Positions 1 to 8,928 are shown, counted from the first letter of the stretch. The stretch is DNA of 39,812 bases from Bacteroidota bacterium (GCA_019455105.1 JACFMZ010000011.1:1-39812), one strand, 5' to 3'. Numbers and translations are program-made. Notes: a model not told the origin generated them from the sequence alone.

Positions 1-1
1 G

Positions 2-436
2 CCGAAATTTTATGCTGTCGCTTCAAAAAATGATTCAATCTGGTTCGGCGGAAACGACGGCGTCGTTATTTCCATTGATGATGAAAACCATTACTTTGGT
101 GGCAACTGGATAATTCTGCACAGCTCACAGCCGCTTTCATCAGCAACAACAACATACGCTTATCCCAATCCTTTTTCTCCGGATGATGAAGTCGTGCGCA
201 TTCATTATTCAACGGGAGGAATTGATGCGCCGGTTACGATAAGAATTTTTGATTTCGGAATGAATCTTGTGCGAACGCTTATTCAACATGCTGTGCGTAA
301 CGGAATTCAAGAACATGATGAAATCTGGAACGGCAAAAGCGATAACGGAATGTCGGTCGTTAACGGAGTATATTTTTATAATATCGCCATTGATAACAAA
401 GAACCGTTCTGGGGAAAAATTCTTGTTATTCAATAA
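2..436 (+). CDS. C-terminal part of a secreted protein with T9SS-type sorting domain (5' end outside window)
   Basis: The frame is open from the window edge to the TAA at 434-436, giving about 144 residues; the start lies upstream. The first part (FYAVASKNDSIWFGG) resembles a blade of a sensor-type beta-propeller. It is followed by a YPNPFSPDDE motif and a FlgD-like Ig fold with a DFGMNLVRTL strand, a WNGKSDNG turn and a final GVYFY...KILVIQ strand. This is the layout of C-terminal sorting domains on type IX secretion cargo in the Bacteroidota/Ignavibacteria group. The ATG at 194 is internal to the domain and not a plausible start. The next gene begins 3 nt after the stop, so the two are probably cotranscribed with the PorV-like genes. 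What the missing N-terminus does cannot be said. Confidence 0.8.
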   Translation, partial: PKFYAVASKNDSIWFGGNDGVVISIDDENHYFGGNWIILHSSQPLSSATTTYAYPNPFSPDDEVVRIHYSTGGIDAPVTIRIFDFGMNLVRTLIQHAVRNGIQEHDEIWNGKSDNGMSVVNGVYFYNIAIDNKEPFWGKILVIQ

Positions 437-439
437 AGA

Positions 440-1495
440 ATGAAAAATCTGAAAATTACATACACCCATATTCAGCAAAAACGAAGACCGATGTTTTCGC
501 CTATAAGTATTCTCTTGAAAAAGAATTTTATATTGTCTTTTTACTGTAAAAGAATTGTTTATTCATCGTTCTGCTTAGTATTTATTTTTACTGCTTCATC
601 TTACGGACAGCTTTCCGGAACAGCGGGTGCTTTTTCACGTGTAGGATTCGGCGCCCGCGGAATGGGAATGGGAAATGCTCTCACCGCCGTAAGTAACGGA
701 GAGCTTCCAGGATATTATAATTCCGCATCTCCTTCGGTTATTACTCACTCATCCGGCGCTCTTTCGTTCGGCATTTTATCGCTCGACCGCTCGCTGAATA
801 CCATCTATTACGCCCAGCCGATTGATACCACGGCAGGACTTGCTGTCGGCATTATTAATTCCGGCGTTACAAATATCGACGGCCGTGATGCTGACGGTTA
901 CCATACAGAAAATTATTCGGTTTCGGAAAATCAATTTTCATTCTCCTTTTCAAAACGATTTAATAAACTCTCTCTCGGCATTACCTCGAAGATTTATTAT
1001 TACAAATTATTTAAAAACCTCAGCAGCACCGCAGTCGGAATCGATATCGGAGCATTATACCGAATTACACCTCGTTTAACTGCCGGCATTGTTGTAAAAG
1101 ATTTAATGGCGAAATATAAATGGGATACTTCTTCCGAAGAGTTGTACGGACAAAACGGAAATTCTACAACGGAACGTTTCCCGCAATTAAAAATTGCCGG
1201 TCTTTCGTATCTTTTCGGAGACCATCTCGGTATCATTTCCGGAGAAATTGAATTCAGCGACAATGCAGTAAAAATTCTCCGCTCCGGAATCGAAATATAT
1301 CTGCTGGATATTCTCACCCTGCGCGCAGGGATTGACGGATGGAATATGAATGACAAAACATCGGCACATCCTTCATTTGGTTTTTCAATTCTTATTCCTG
1401 AAATTAGTTACAAGCCGGCTGTTCATTATGCTTATGTTGTTGAACCGTACAATGTCTTTGCCATGCATTGTATCTCTTTATCAGTTTCATTATGA
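440..1495 (+). CDS. PorV/PorQ-family outer-membrane beta-barrel protein (first copy)
   Basis: The 351-residue protein has a hydrophobic signal segment at about residues 39-55 ending in SSYG-Q, and the family signature GARGMGMGNA followed by GYYNSASP. The rest alternates polar and hydrophobic residues, as in an outer-membrane barrel. PorV and PorQ relatives work in the type IX secretion attachment complex, PorV carrying cargo from translocon to sortase; members outside Porphyromonas are mostly uncharacterised. The start is uncertain: the first ATG leaves 38 residues before the signal core. An ATG at 491 and a TTG at 533 are also in frame, and none has a strong ribosome binding site. The gene follows the sorting-domain protein by 3 nt and overlaps the next PorV-like gene (ATGA), which supports one operon. 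Confidence 0.82.
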   Translation: MKNLKITYTHIQQKRRPMFSPISILLKKNFILSFYCKRIVYSSFCLVFIFTASSYGQLSGTAGAFSRVGFGARGMGMGNALTAVSNGELPGYYNSASPSVITHSSGALSFGILSLDRSLNTIYYAQPIDTTAGLAVGIINSGVTNIDGRDADGYHTENYSVSENQFSFSFSKRFNKLSLGITSKIYYYKLFKNLSSTAVGIDIGALYRITPRLTAGIVVKDLMAKYKWDTSSEELYGQNGNSTTERFPQLKIAGLSYLFGDHLGIISGEIEFSDNAVKILRSGIEIYLLDILTLRAGIDGWNMNDKTSAHPSFGFSILIPEISYKPAVHYAYVVEPYNVFAMHCISLSVSL

Positions 1496-2388
1496 AAATA
1501 ATTACTCAGTACATCGTATTTTTTATTTTTCTTGCCGTTATTGCCGCAGCGCAGAATGTTAAGACCGGATTCCCTTTCTTAAAAACGGGTGCAAGCGCAC
1601 AAGCTTTAGGTATGGGAGAAACTGTTTCTGCTTTTTCATTAGAATCCGGCGCTCAATTTTATAATCCGGCTCTTCTTGCTTCATTTAAGAACAGCGAGCT
1701 TTCTCTTTCACATAAAGCAATGTTTGCCGAAACATCTACCGAATATCTTGCTGCGGTTATTGCCGGGTCAACGTTCTCGTACGGCGTAGCGCTAAATTCA
1801 ACATCCGTCCGCAATATTGAAATCCGGACGCAGCCGGGACCGGCCGAAGGAACATTCAGCGCACGCGATTTTTCTCTCGGAATTTCCGCTGCCACAAAAT
1901 TTTTGGATGATATTCAGATCGGCGTTACGGCAAAATTTTTATATGAAAAAATTTTTGTTGATGAAGCTTCCGGCTACGGAATTGATTTCGGCGGAATGTA
2001 TTTCGTTGCAAAAACTTTTGCTCTTACGGCGTCGGTTAACAATCTCGGTTCAATGAATGCCATGCGAAATGTTAATCCAACGCTTCCGGCAAGCATTCAC
2101 GCAGGCGCTTCTTCTTTCCTTCCTATAACAGAACAATTTTCTGCTCTCGGAAATGTTGATATTGTAAAGACATTAGACGACAATCTCTCTCATTTTCATT
2201 TCGGAACGGAAATTTCGTACGAACAAAATATCAAACTCCGACTCGGCTATCTTACAGGATATGCCGGCAAAGGATTTTCTACCGGTGTTGGATTTCAATA
2301 TTCCGTTATAACATTTAATTACGCTTATGTTCCTATGACTGCATCGTTTTCGCCGAGTCATGTTTTTACTATAGGATTTATATTGTAA
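1492..2388 (+). CDS. PorV/PorQ-family outer-membrane beta-barrel protein (second copy)
   Basis: From the ATG at 1492 the protein has 298 residues, with a clean signal peptide (MKIITQYIVFFIFLAVIAAA, then Q). It carries the family motif GASAQALGMGETVSAF plus FYNPALLASF, and a strand-rich barrel that ends in phenylalanine-rich, membrane-type segments (VFTIGFIL). An in-frame ATG at 1468 would add eight residues inside the previous gene. The 1492 start is preferred because it gives the typical ATGA stop/start overlap and a normal signal peptide. It is a diverged paralogue of the gene before it. PorV/PorQ proteins act in the outer membrane in T9SS attachment; whether this pair serves that role, or is devoted to the adjacent sorting-domain protein, is inference. 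Confidence 0.82.
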   Translation: MKIITQYIVFFIFLAVIAAAQNVKTGFPFLKTGASAQALGMGETVSAFSLESGAQFYNPALLASFKNSELSLSHKAMFAETSTEYLAAVIAGSTFSYGVALNSTSVRNIEIRTQPGPAEGTFSARDFSLGISAATKFLDDIQIGVTAKFLYEKIFVDEASGYGIDFGGMYFVAKTFALTASVNNLGSMNAMRNVNPTLPASIHAGASSFLPITEQFSALGNVDIVKTLDDNLSHFHFGTEISYEQNIKLRLGYLTGYAGKGFSTGVGFQYSVITFNYAYVPMTASFSPSHVFTIGFIL

Positions 2389-2403
2389 AATGTTTTTGCA
2401 ATC

Positions 2404-3387
2404 GTGAACGGAAAGCCGAACATACTTTTTACATCAACATTCTCTACCCCTTTCATTTCAACGGATATTCAGTTGCTTCAATCTTTTGCAGAACTTAAAA
2501 TCGTTCAAAGCAGCGGCGTAGCTGCTCTTCTAAAATATATCTTACATCTCCGGAAAACGGATTTAACCTTTTCATGGTTTGCGTCGGTCTATTCTTCAAT
2601 TCTCGTTTTATTAACAAAAATTTTTCACAAACCTTCGATTATTGTTATCGGCGGAATTGATGTTGCGAGGGAAAAAGAGTTTAATTACGGAATATGGAAT
2701 TCCTGGTGGAAAGCTAAACTTGTCGGTTATGGAATTCGGCATGCCACAAAAATTCTTTCCGTTGATGAATCGTTAAAACAAGAGGCAATTCGTCTCGCAA
2801 AATATGATGGAAGAAATATTTCCGTATTGCATACCGGATATGAAAAAGAGCAGTGGACTCCTCACGGCAAAAAAGAGCGCATCGTTCTCAGCGTCGGCGC
2901 TGCTCCGGATTTTGCCAGAGTGAAAATTAAAGGCTTCGATATTTTATTTTCAGTTGCAGAAAAAATGAGCGATATTCAATTTATCATTATCGGAATCAGT
3001 GAAAATATTCAGAAGCAGCTTACGATACCAAAAAATGTAACATGTCTGCCGAAAATTGCTCAGACGGAATTATTGAAATATTATCAACGGGCAAAAGTCT
3101 ATGCGCAGCTATCGCGGCGCGAGGGAATGCCGAACACGTTATGCGAAGCCATGCTTTGCGAATGTATCCCGGTCGGTGCTGATGTTTTCGGAATTCCGAC
3201 GGCAATCGGAAACGCAGGATTTTTGGTAGATATTAACAAGCATGATGAAATTCAGGAAAAATTATTTGCCGCATTAAATTCCGATGATACGTTAAGCCTA
3301 AAAGCAAGACAGAGAATCATTCAGCAGTTTCCGATTGAACGGCGTAAAGAAAAATTACAAACACTCGTTTCTGAATCACTAGATTGA
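2404..3387 (+). CDS. GT4-type glycosyltransferase
   Basis: This 327-residue GT-B fold transferase lacks a signal peptide. The N-terminal half is a diverged acceptor domain containing IVIGGIDVARE (residues 80-90). The C-terminal half shows the donor domain: SVGAAPDFARVKIKGFD near 163-179, IIIGIS near 194-199, and an E-x7-E motif (E240 to E248 in REGMPNTLCEAM), which in retaining GT4 enzymes contacts the nucleotide sugar. It is expected to transfer a sugar from a nucleotide donor to a lipid- or polysaccharide-linked acceptor at the cytoplasmic face of the inner membrane. The start is GTG at 2404, 15 nt after the PorV-like gene, and the stop overlaps the next gene's TTG (TTGA). The sugar and acceptor cannot be read from the sequence. 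Confidence 0.82.
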   Translation: MNGKPNILFTSTFSTPFISTDIQLLQSFAELKIVQSSGVAALLKYILHLRKTDLTFSWFASVYSSILVLLTKIFHKPSIIVIGGIDVAREKEFNYGIWNSWWKAKLVGYGIRHATKILSVDESLKQEAIRLAKYDGRNISVLHTGYEKEQWTPHGKKERIVLSVGAAPDFARVKIKGFDILFSVAEKMSDIQFIIIGISENIQKQLTIPKNVTCLPKIAQTELLKYYQRAKVYAQLSRREGMPNTLCEAMLCECIPVGADVFGIPTAIGNAGFLVDINKHDEIQEKLFAALNSDDTLSLKARQRIIQQFPIERRKEKLQTLVSESLD

Positions 3388-4910
3388 CGCATTTCAAACT
3401 CCATATCGGCATCACTCATTATCAGCCCGGTTGGGAAATTATTTTATCTCAAATCGGCGTTGACTGGAGCATCTGTAATTTTTCGTCATCATTATCGTCA
3501 AATGACTTCAGCGTAATTATTTTAAATGGCTACGTTAACGAAGAAACTGCGTATTCCCTTCAGCGCTATGTAAAATCCGGCGGCGCCGTTTTAACAATCA
3601 ACGGATACGGAAAAAATATCTTTTTCAAAACATCTACGTCTCGTTATTATTCTACCCTTCATCCGAATGAAGTAGAAGACGGAATGTGGCATTCGCTGTT
3701 TGATTTCCCCGGAACATTTCAAACGGAAGAAAACCCATCGATTGATTTTGAAAAAGGTTTTGTTCTTTCGCTTCCTTTTGATGTCAATGCGTTAATTATT
3801 TCCACTAATGCGGTAAGAAAAAATTTTTGGTTTGAAGGCGTTCTCCGCTATCCGAACGAAATAACTGCCGGTGTTTCCAAAGGCGGACTGCGAAAATTAG
3901 TTCAGCACAAACTTATGCGTCTTCATCATTTTCGAAAACTTCCGTTCATTCATAAATGGTATTTTCCGCAACAAGCGCAGACAGTTTTTACTTTTCGTGT
4001 TGATACGGATTCGGGAACACAGGAGCAGCTTACTACTCTCTTTGAACTATGCCGGCAGTTCGTAATTCCGACAGAATGGTTTGTTGATGTTCAAAGTCAT
4101 GAACAGCAGCTTTCGCTGTTTCGCTCTTTTAATTCTCAGGAAATTGGCGTTCATTGTTACCGTCATAAAATATTTTATGATTATGAGCAGGACAAAAATA
4201 ATTTTTCTACTGCAAAACAATTATTGGAACGCCAGGACATAATTCCAAACGGAATTGCGCTTCCGTACGGAACTTGGACAGAAACGCTCGGGAAAATTAT
4301 TCAGGAATTACACTTTCCATTTTCGTCCGAGTTTGCTTTAAACTACGACGATCTTCCGTTCTTCCCTTTTTGCGAAAACCAGTTTTCAACAACGCTGCAG
4401 CTGCCGATTCATCCTGTTTCAATTGGAATTATGAAACGCGCGCGATTCACTGAAGATGAAATGCGGGAATATTATCTTCATCTAATTGATCGCTATGCTG
4501 TTTTTCGGGAGCCGATTTGCTTGTATCATCATCCCACGCATTTACATTTTTCTGTATTCAAATCGGTTTTTGAAAAAATCCGTAATTTGAATATTTTAAC
4601 GCTCTCATATTCCCAATACAACGATTGGTGGAGAAAGCGTCTCCTCACGAACCCTTCGTATGAATATGACGCAACTAAAAACTCCGTACAGGTAAAAGGA
4701 AATATGCAGGAAAGCGTACATTTACGTCTTACGCTGCACGATGAGGAAATATTTATTCCATCACATGGAATATTTTCGCTTGAAAAATTATCAAAGCGGA
4801 AAGAATTGCGATCGCATACTATTCCGCAGTATGCAAAAAAAATTCGCCGCTTCGATTGGCGTCATCTTCTTATTAACATTCTTGAAAAGAAATATAAAGC
4901 GCGGCAATGA
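3384..4910 (+). CDS. polysaccharide deacetylase-like (NodB-fold) protein with extra N-terminal domain
   Basis: The 508-residue protein starts at a TTG overlapping the preceding stop and ends in an ATGA overlap with the next glycosyltransferase, so it is translationally embedded in the sugar-transfer operon. Residues 1-140 look like an alpha/beta domain with an amidotransferase-like stretch (VIILNGY at 44-50, then YVKSGGAVLTING). Residues about 200-390 resemble a NodB deacetylase: TFRVDTDSG supplies D207 and D209, VHCYRH supplies an H-x3-H pair (H257, H261), LPYGTW follows, and YHHPTH (381-386) sits near the end. These match the usual Asp-His-His metal triad and catalytic segments only loosely. 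There is no signal peptide, so it would act in the cytoplasm on a glycan precursor. Activity is predicted only. Confidence 0.68.
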   Translation: MTHFKLHIGITHYQPGWEIILSQIGVDWSICNFSSSLSSNDFSVIILNGYVNEETAYSLQRYVKSGGAVLTINGYGKNIFFKTSTSRYYSTLHPNEVEDGMWHSLFDFPGTFQTEENPSIDFEKGFVLSLPFDVNALIISTNAVRKNFWFEGVLRYPNEITAGVSKGGLRKLVQHKLMRLHHFRKLPFIHKWYFPQQAQTVFTFRVDTDSGTQEQLTTLFELCRQFVIPTEWFVDVQSHEQQLSLFRSFNSQEIGVHCYRHKIFYDYEQDKNNFSTAKQLLERQDIIPNGIALPYGTWTETLGKIIQELHFPFSSEFALNYDDLPFFPFCENQFSTTLQLPIHPVSIGIMKRARFTEDEMREYYLHLIDRYAVFREPICLYHHPTHLHFSVFKSVFEKIRNLNILTLSYSQYNDWWRKRLLTNPSYEYDATKNSVQVKGNMQESVHLRLTLHDEEIFIPSHGIFSLEKLSKRKELRSHTIPQYAKKIRRFDWRHLLINILEKKYKARQ

Positions 4911-5941
4911 AAATTCTTCTCGGCGGATATTCTTCGTTAGGATTAATTCACGGCGGACCAGCCGTACAGTTAATGCAGACATACCTGGAGCTGAAAAAAC
5001 TCGGCGTCGAGGCGGAATTGCTCGATCCGTATAAGCGATACACTGCATCTGATTTTGACCTTGCTCATATTTTTGCCGCCAATATCGGCACGTACCACCT
5101 TGCCAAAAATTTACAGGAATATCATCTGCCGTTTGTTGTCTCTTCAATTTTTTATACGCAGCATTCAACGCCGTATATTAAACGGCTATGTTCGATCGCA
5201 CAAATGTTTCAGAGGCTGCATAAAGGAATTTGGATGACGTACGGTATTACGCAGGAAATCTGTTCGCTTGCCCGCCGCGTTCTTCCGAATACGACCGATG
5301 AACGAAATATTATTGAACACGGACTCGGCATTCCCTCTCAAAAACTATCCGTTGTTCCGAACGGTGTTGAGCCGCGATTTGAATACGGCGATCCGACGCT
5401 ATTCAAAAAAAAATACGGGATAGAGAATTTTATTCTCAACGTCGGACATATCGGTCCGAGGCGAAAAAATATTCTTAATCTTATTCGCGCATTGAAACAT
5501 ATTAATCATCCGGCGGTGATTATCGGAAAAATTACCCATGGAGCTTACGCCGAACAGTGTTTAGCGGAAGCAAAGGAAAATAAAAACCTTTTTCTCATTC
5601 ACGGTTTGGAAAATAATTCTGAAGTATTAGCTTCAGCCTATGCGGCGAGCAATGTGTTTGCTCTCCCTTCATTGTTTGAAACGCCCGGCATCGCCGCTCT
5701 TGAAGCAGGACTTGCCGGCGCTAAAATTGTTATTACGTCGTTCGGCGGCACAAAAGATTATTTTGAAAATTTTGCTGAATATACCGACCCACATTCTGTC
5801 AGCGCCATTCAACAAGGAATTGAAAAAGCGCTGAATAAGAAAAAAGATTTTGCTCTTAAAGAACATATAAAAAGGAATTTCTTATGGAACAGTGTAGCTA
5901 AAAAAACTTTAGAAGTGTACAAAAATGTCACTCAACAATAA
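4907..5941 (+). CDS. GT4 family glycosyltransferase
   Basis: This 344-residue protein begins with a compact GT-B N-domain (MKILLGGYSS, then IHGGPAVQL). The donor domain has NVGHIGPRRKN at about 178-188 and IHGLENNSEV near 231-240. The E-x7-E motif runs from E258 to E266 in LFETPGIAALEAG, typical of retaining GT4 enzymes that use UDP- or GDP-sugars. The ATG overlaps the stop of the deacetylase-like gene (ATGA), so both are probably translated together. The likely role is adding one residue of a surface glycan or lipopolysaccharide. It differs from the other two GT4 proteins of the cluster throughout the acceptor domain, suggesting a different acceptor. Confidence 0.85.
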   Translation: MKILLGGYSSLGLIHGGPAVQLMQTYLELKKLGVEAELLDPYKRYTASDFDLAHIFAANIGTYHLAKNLQEYHLPFVVSSIFYTQHSTPYIKRLCSIAQMFQRLHKGIWMTYGITQEICSLARRVLPNTTDERNIIEHGLGIPSQKLSVVPNGVEPRFEYGDPTLFKKKYGIENFILNVGHIGPRRKNILNLIRALKHINHPAVIIGKITHGAYAEQCLAEAKENKNLFLIHGLENNSEVLASAYAASNVFALPSLFETPGIAALEAGLAGAKIVITSFGGTKDYFENFAEYTDPHSVSAIQQGIEKALNKKKDFALKEHIKRNFLWNSVAKKTLEVYKNVTQQ

Positions 5942-6038
5942 TTCTTTTACGAGAACTTCCTTACTGTCCACAATTTTCATTAAAAATATGATTCCCCGTC
6001 TTTCAATAACTCAGACTCAAATAATTTTCTAATTGTTC

Positions 6039-7136
6039 ATGAATATTCTTTTCATCAGTTCAATTCAAATGTGGGGCGGCGGCGAAGTCTTTTTGATGGA
6101 TATTATGAAGGGCTTGCGTCAGAAAGGACACAATGTTTTCTTGTTATGCCGGCAAAAGACAGAACTCGCCGAGAACGCGGTGAGCCTCGGATTTGACGTA
6201 ACAACAATTCGTATCGCCGGAGATTTTGATCCATTTGTTATCTGGAACGCATTCCGTGTGATGAAGAAGAAACACATTGATCTCATCTGCACAAATATGG
6301 ACAAGGATTTGCGCTTCGGCGGACTTGCGGCAAAACTCGCCGGCGTAAAAGGAATAGTCCCGAGCCGCGAAATTGATTATCCGCTGAAAAATACATTCCG
6401 CTACAAATTTTTCTACAAGACAATTGCTACGCAAATTATTGTTAATTCTCTTGCCACAAAAAAAACCGTACTTAAAAGCGCTCCGTGGCTTGATGAGAAA
6501 AATATTTCGATTATCTACAAAGGAATTTCTCTTGAACCCTATTCTGCTCCTCTTGCATCTAATATTAAGACGGAATTACATCTTCCTGATTCGGCAAAAA
6601 TTATTTCCTTTGTCGGTCAGTTAGATGAGCGGAAAGGAATAACATATTTACTGGAAGCATGGAAAAATATCGCCGCGGCAGTTCCCGATTCGGTGTTATT
6701 AATTATCGGCAAGGGAAAACTTCAGCACTCAATAGAAACTTTTATTGAAGAAAATCAGTTACACCATTCAATAAAGTTATTGGGTTTTAGAAATGATATA
6801 CCATCGATTTTACGGCAGTCTTTTGCGCTGACGCTTCCTTCATTATGGGAAGGCTTCGGCTATGTTTTGGTCGAAGCAATGGCGGCAAAAATTCCGACTG
6901 TTGCAACAAACACCAGCAGTATTCCTGAAATAGTGATCAACGGAATTACCGGGATTCTTGTTGAACCGAAAAATTCTCCGCAGCTGGCAGATGCATTTTT
7001 TGAGCTGATAAATTCTCCGGTGAAAGCTTCAGTGATGGGAAATGCCGGCAGAATGAAAATGGAACAACAATTTACCATCGAAAAAATGGTGAATGCATTT
7101 GAAGAAGTTTTTTTAGCGTCAATAAGACCAAAATAA
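6039..7136 (+). CDS. GT4 family glycosyltransferase
   Basis: A 365-residue classical GT4 enzyme. The N-terminus MNILFISSIQMWGGGEVF contains the glycine loop of the acceptor domain. FVGQLDERKGI (191-201) and LLIIGKGKL (220-228) mark the donor domain, and E271 to E279 in LWEGFGYVLVEAM form the E-x7-E motif. NTSSIPEIV and NGITGILVEP complete the signature. I chose the ATG at 6039; a TTG two codons upstream (6033) is also open but adds only two residues. A 97-nt gap separates it from the previous gene, so it may have its own promoter, although none was recognised. It probably belongs to the same surface-polysaccharide pathway. Confidence 0.88.
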   Translation: MNILFISSIQMWGGGEVFLMDIMKGLRQKGHNVFLLCRQKTELAENAVSLGFDVTTIRIAGDFDPFVIWNAFRVMKKKHIDLICTNMDKDLRFGGLAAKLAGVKGIVPSREIDYPLKNTFRYKFFYKTIATQIIVNSLATKKTVLKSAPWLDEKNISIIYKGISLEPYSAPLASNIKTELHLPDSAKIISFVGQLDERKGITYLLEAWKNIAAAVPDSVLLIIGKGKLQHSIETFIEENQLHHSIKLLGFRNDIPSILRQSFALTLPSLWEGFGYVLVEAMAAKIPTVATNTSSIPEIVINGITGILVEPKNSPQLADAFFELINSPVKASVMGNAGRMKMEQQFTIEKMVNAFEEVFLASIRPK

Positions 7137-7199
7137 ATATGTCAAAACCTTTTTACACCAGATAACGAATTATTAATAAATTTCTTCATAAAGGGAGAT

Positions 7200-7703
7200 A
7201 TGAAAACTTTTCTCATCACAATGTTTCTTTTTGTATTTACCATTTCGGCTTCAGCACAGGAATCCAAAAATCCTCAAAAAGCATCATGGCAGACATTTAA
7301 TACCGGAATGCAAAAAGCAAAAACATCAGGTAAAAAAATTCTTATCGATGTCTATGCTGATTGGTGCAGCTGGTGTAAAAAAATGGATGCAGTAACGTAT
7401 GCCGATAAAAAAGTACAGGATTATCTCAACAAAAATTTTGTCATCATAAAACTGAATGCAGAAGCAAGTGAGAAAATCCAATATTCCGGACAGACAATTT
7501 CGCCAATGGAATTTTCTCAAGGCATGGGAATTAACGGTTATCCCGCAACGCTCTTTATGACAAGTTCAGGGCAGCCGATTACCATTTTGCCGGGATATTC
7601 AGAGCCGGATATGTTTATTCATGTTTTAAGCTTCATTGCAGAAAATCAATACGAAAAGAAAAAGTTTGATCAGTATCTTACAGAAAAGGGAGTAAAGTTT
7701 TAA
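7200..7703 (+). CDS. exported thioredoxin-fold protein (WCSWC active site)
   Basis: The 167-residue protein has a signal peptide (MKTFLITMFLFVFTISASAQ) and a thioredoxin fold with DVYADWCSWCKKMD (C56 and C59) and a cis-proline in NGYPATLF (P115). The W-C-x2-C-K-K-M-D form is typical of the exported thioredoxin-like/DUF255-related group that works in the periplasm as a disulfide reductase or isomerase. A good ribosome binding site (AAGGGAGA) lies just before the ATG. It follows the glycosyltransferase by 63 nt and is closed by a strong terminator. It might keep cysteines of envelope proteins reduced; no partner is evident here. Confidence 0.85.
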   Translation: MKTFLITMFLFVFTISASAQESKNPQKASWQTFNTGMQKAKTSGKKILIDVYADWCSWCKKMDAVTYADKKVQDYLNKNFVIIKLNAEASEKIQYSGQTISPMEFSQGMGINGYPATLFMTSSGQPITILPGYSEPDMFIHVLSFIAENQYEKKKFDQYLTEKGVKF

Positions 7704-7711
7704 TTTATTTC

Positions 7712-7748
7712 AGCAAGCGGAAGTATAAATCTTCCGCTTGCTTTTATC
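7712..7748. terminator. bidirectional rho-independent terminator
   Basis: A perfect 12-bp inverted repeat (AGCAAGCGGAAG at 7712-7723, CTTCCGCTTGCT at 7731-7742) with a 7-nt loop is followed by TTTTA on the + strand. It lies between the convergent thioredoxin-like gene and the first GT9 gene. The reverse direction has a weaker T tract. Confidence 0.85.
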
Positions 7749-8928
7749 GAACGGATTTAATGAACATATTCCCACGAATCGCCGCAAGTTTTCTTACTTC
7801 AGCAATTATTTTTTCCAAATCAATCATTTCAATACATTCAAGATTATACGGACATTCTTTTTTCCAGCACGGTGCGCAGAATAATCCTTCGGGGATCAGC
7901 TTTATTCCTCTGTCATACAAATCAATTTCACTCCAGCAGCTCAGCCCGAACCAGACAATCACAAATTTTTTTAACGCAATGGCAACATGCATTCCAAACG
8001 AATCACCGGTAATCATCACATCGCAGATATTTTCATAACATATTCCCCGCCGGACTCCTTCTGTTGTGGGAGTGTTCAGAACTTTATTTCCAACCCTGCG
8101 ATATATTTCCGCATTGCGCTCGGTATCTTCCGGACCGCCGACCAGAACTAATTTCACCCCGTCAACTTCTGCTAAAGCGTTGATAAGATATTCGTGCTGT
8201 TCGATTCTCATTTTTTTATTCGGATACAAAATTGAACAGCCGGTATTAAATCCTACCACCAATTCTCCCGTATGCAGTCCGTGTTCGGCTTTATATCTTT
8301 CGCAGAATTCTTTTTCCTGTTCCGTAAGTTCTAAAACATATTCGTCCCGATTGAATTTCAATCCGAGCGCTTCCTGTAAAATTTGTGTCCCCGCTAAATT
8401 ATTTTTTCGGAATTTTAATTCATCATTCAAACCAAGAATGTAACTGTATTCCGCTTCTTTATTCAAAGGAATAATTTTTCCGTTTTCATTTAACCCGAAA
8501 CCGAGCTTCTTCTTTGCCTGAATGCTGTTTCCAAACGCACAGGAGCGTTTTGTTTTATCGGTTTGGAGAAGCACATCAAATTTCATCTGCTGCAGAATCA
8601 GCCAATTTTCCGGTTCCCACACATACACGGCATCGAGATACGGATTGTTATCCAACAGGCGGTAAGCATTTTTCAGCGTTATCCAGGAAATATGCGAGTT
8701 CGGGTATTTTCTTTTTAATGCCGGAAGCATTGCCGTTGTCTGCAGAACGGCGCCCATAGCATCTAAATTGACAATAAGAATTTTTGTTCCTAAAGGAATA
8801 TTATCTACGCATTTTTCATAGCAGACAGTCCCGGGAAAACATGGTTTATAGCCGGTAAAATGTTTGCAATCTGGTATTCTAATTTTTTGTTGCTTTATTT
8901 TTTTCTTTTGAATTTTTTTCTTTGACAT
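7744..8928 (-). CDS. GT9 (ADP-heptose:LPS heptosyltransferase-like) protein with two cysteine clusters
   Basis: This 394-residue GT-B protein contains ILIVNLDAMGAVLQTTAMLPALKRKYP (50-76, by description), FNTGCSILYPNKK near 227-239, LVLVGGPEDTERN near 260-272 and TGDSFGMHVAIAL near 307-319, all GT9 landmarks. A lysine-rich N-terminus precedes a cysteine cluster C21-x8-C30-x5-C36-x3-C40 (CKHFTGYKPCFPG). A second cluster at C351-x2-C354-x4-C359-x5-C365 matches the spacing in the GT9 gene at 9913-10923. The position usually holding the Gly-Asp pair after the first strand reads G59-A60, so the acidic residue thought to act as base in heptosyltransferases is absent or moved. It is the last gene of the three-gene GT9 operon and ends beside the terminator. 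Donor sugar is unknown. Confidence 0.83.
   Translation of the reverse strand: MSKKKIQKKKIKQQKIRIPDCKHFTGYKPCFPGTVCYEKCVDNIPLGTKILIVNLDAMGAVLQTTAMLPALKRKYPNSHISWITLKNAYRLLDNNPYLDAVYVWEPENWLILQQMKFDVLLQTDKTKRSCAFGNSIQAKKKLGFGLNENGKIIPLNKEAEYSYILGLNDELKFRKNNLAGTQILQEALGLKFNRDEYVLELTEQEKEFCERYKAEHGLHTGELVVGFNTGCSILYPNKKMRIEQHEYLINALAEVDGVKLVLVGGPEDTERNAEIYRRVGNKVLNTPTTEGVRRGICYENICDVMITGDSFGMHVAIALKKFVIVWFGLSCWSEIDLYDRGIKLIPEGLFCAPCWKKECPYNLECIEMIDLEKIIAEVRKLAAIRGNMFIKSVR

Noticed and set aside
7760-8759. Long open frames on the + strand opposite the GT9 gene
   Set aside because: They have no recognisable domains or ribosome binding sites and the opposite strand encodes a clear GT9 family protein.
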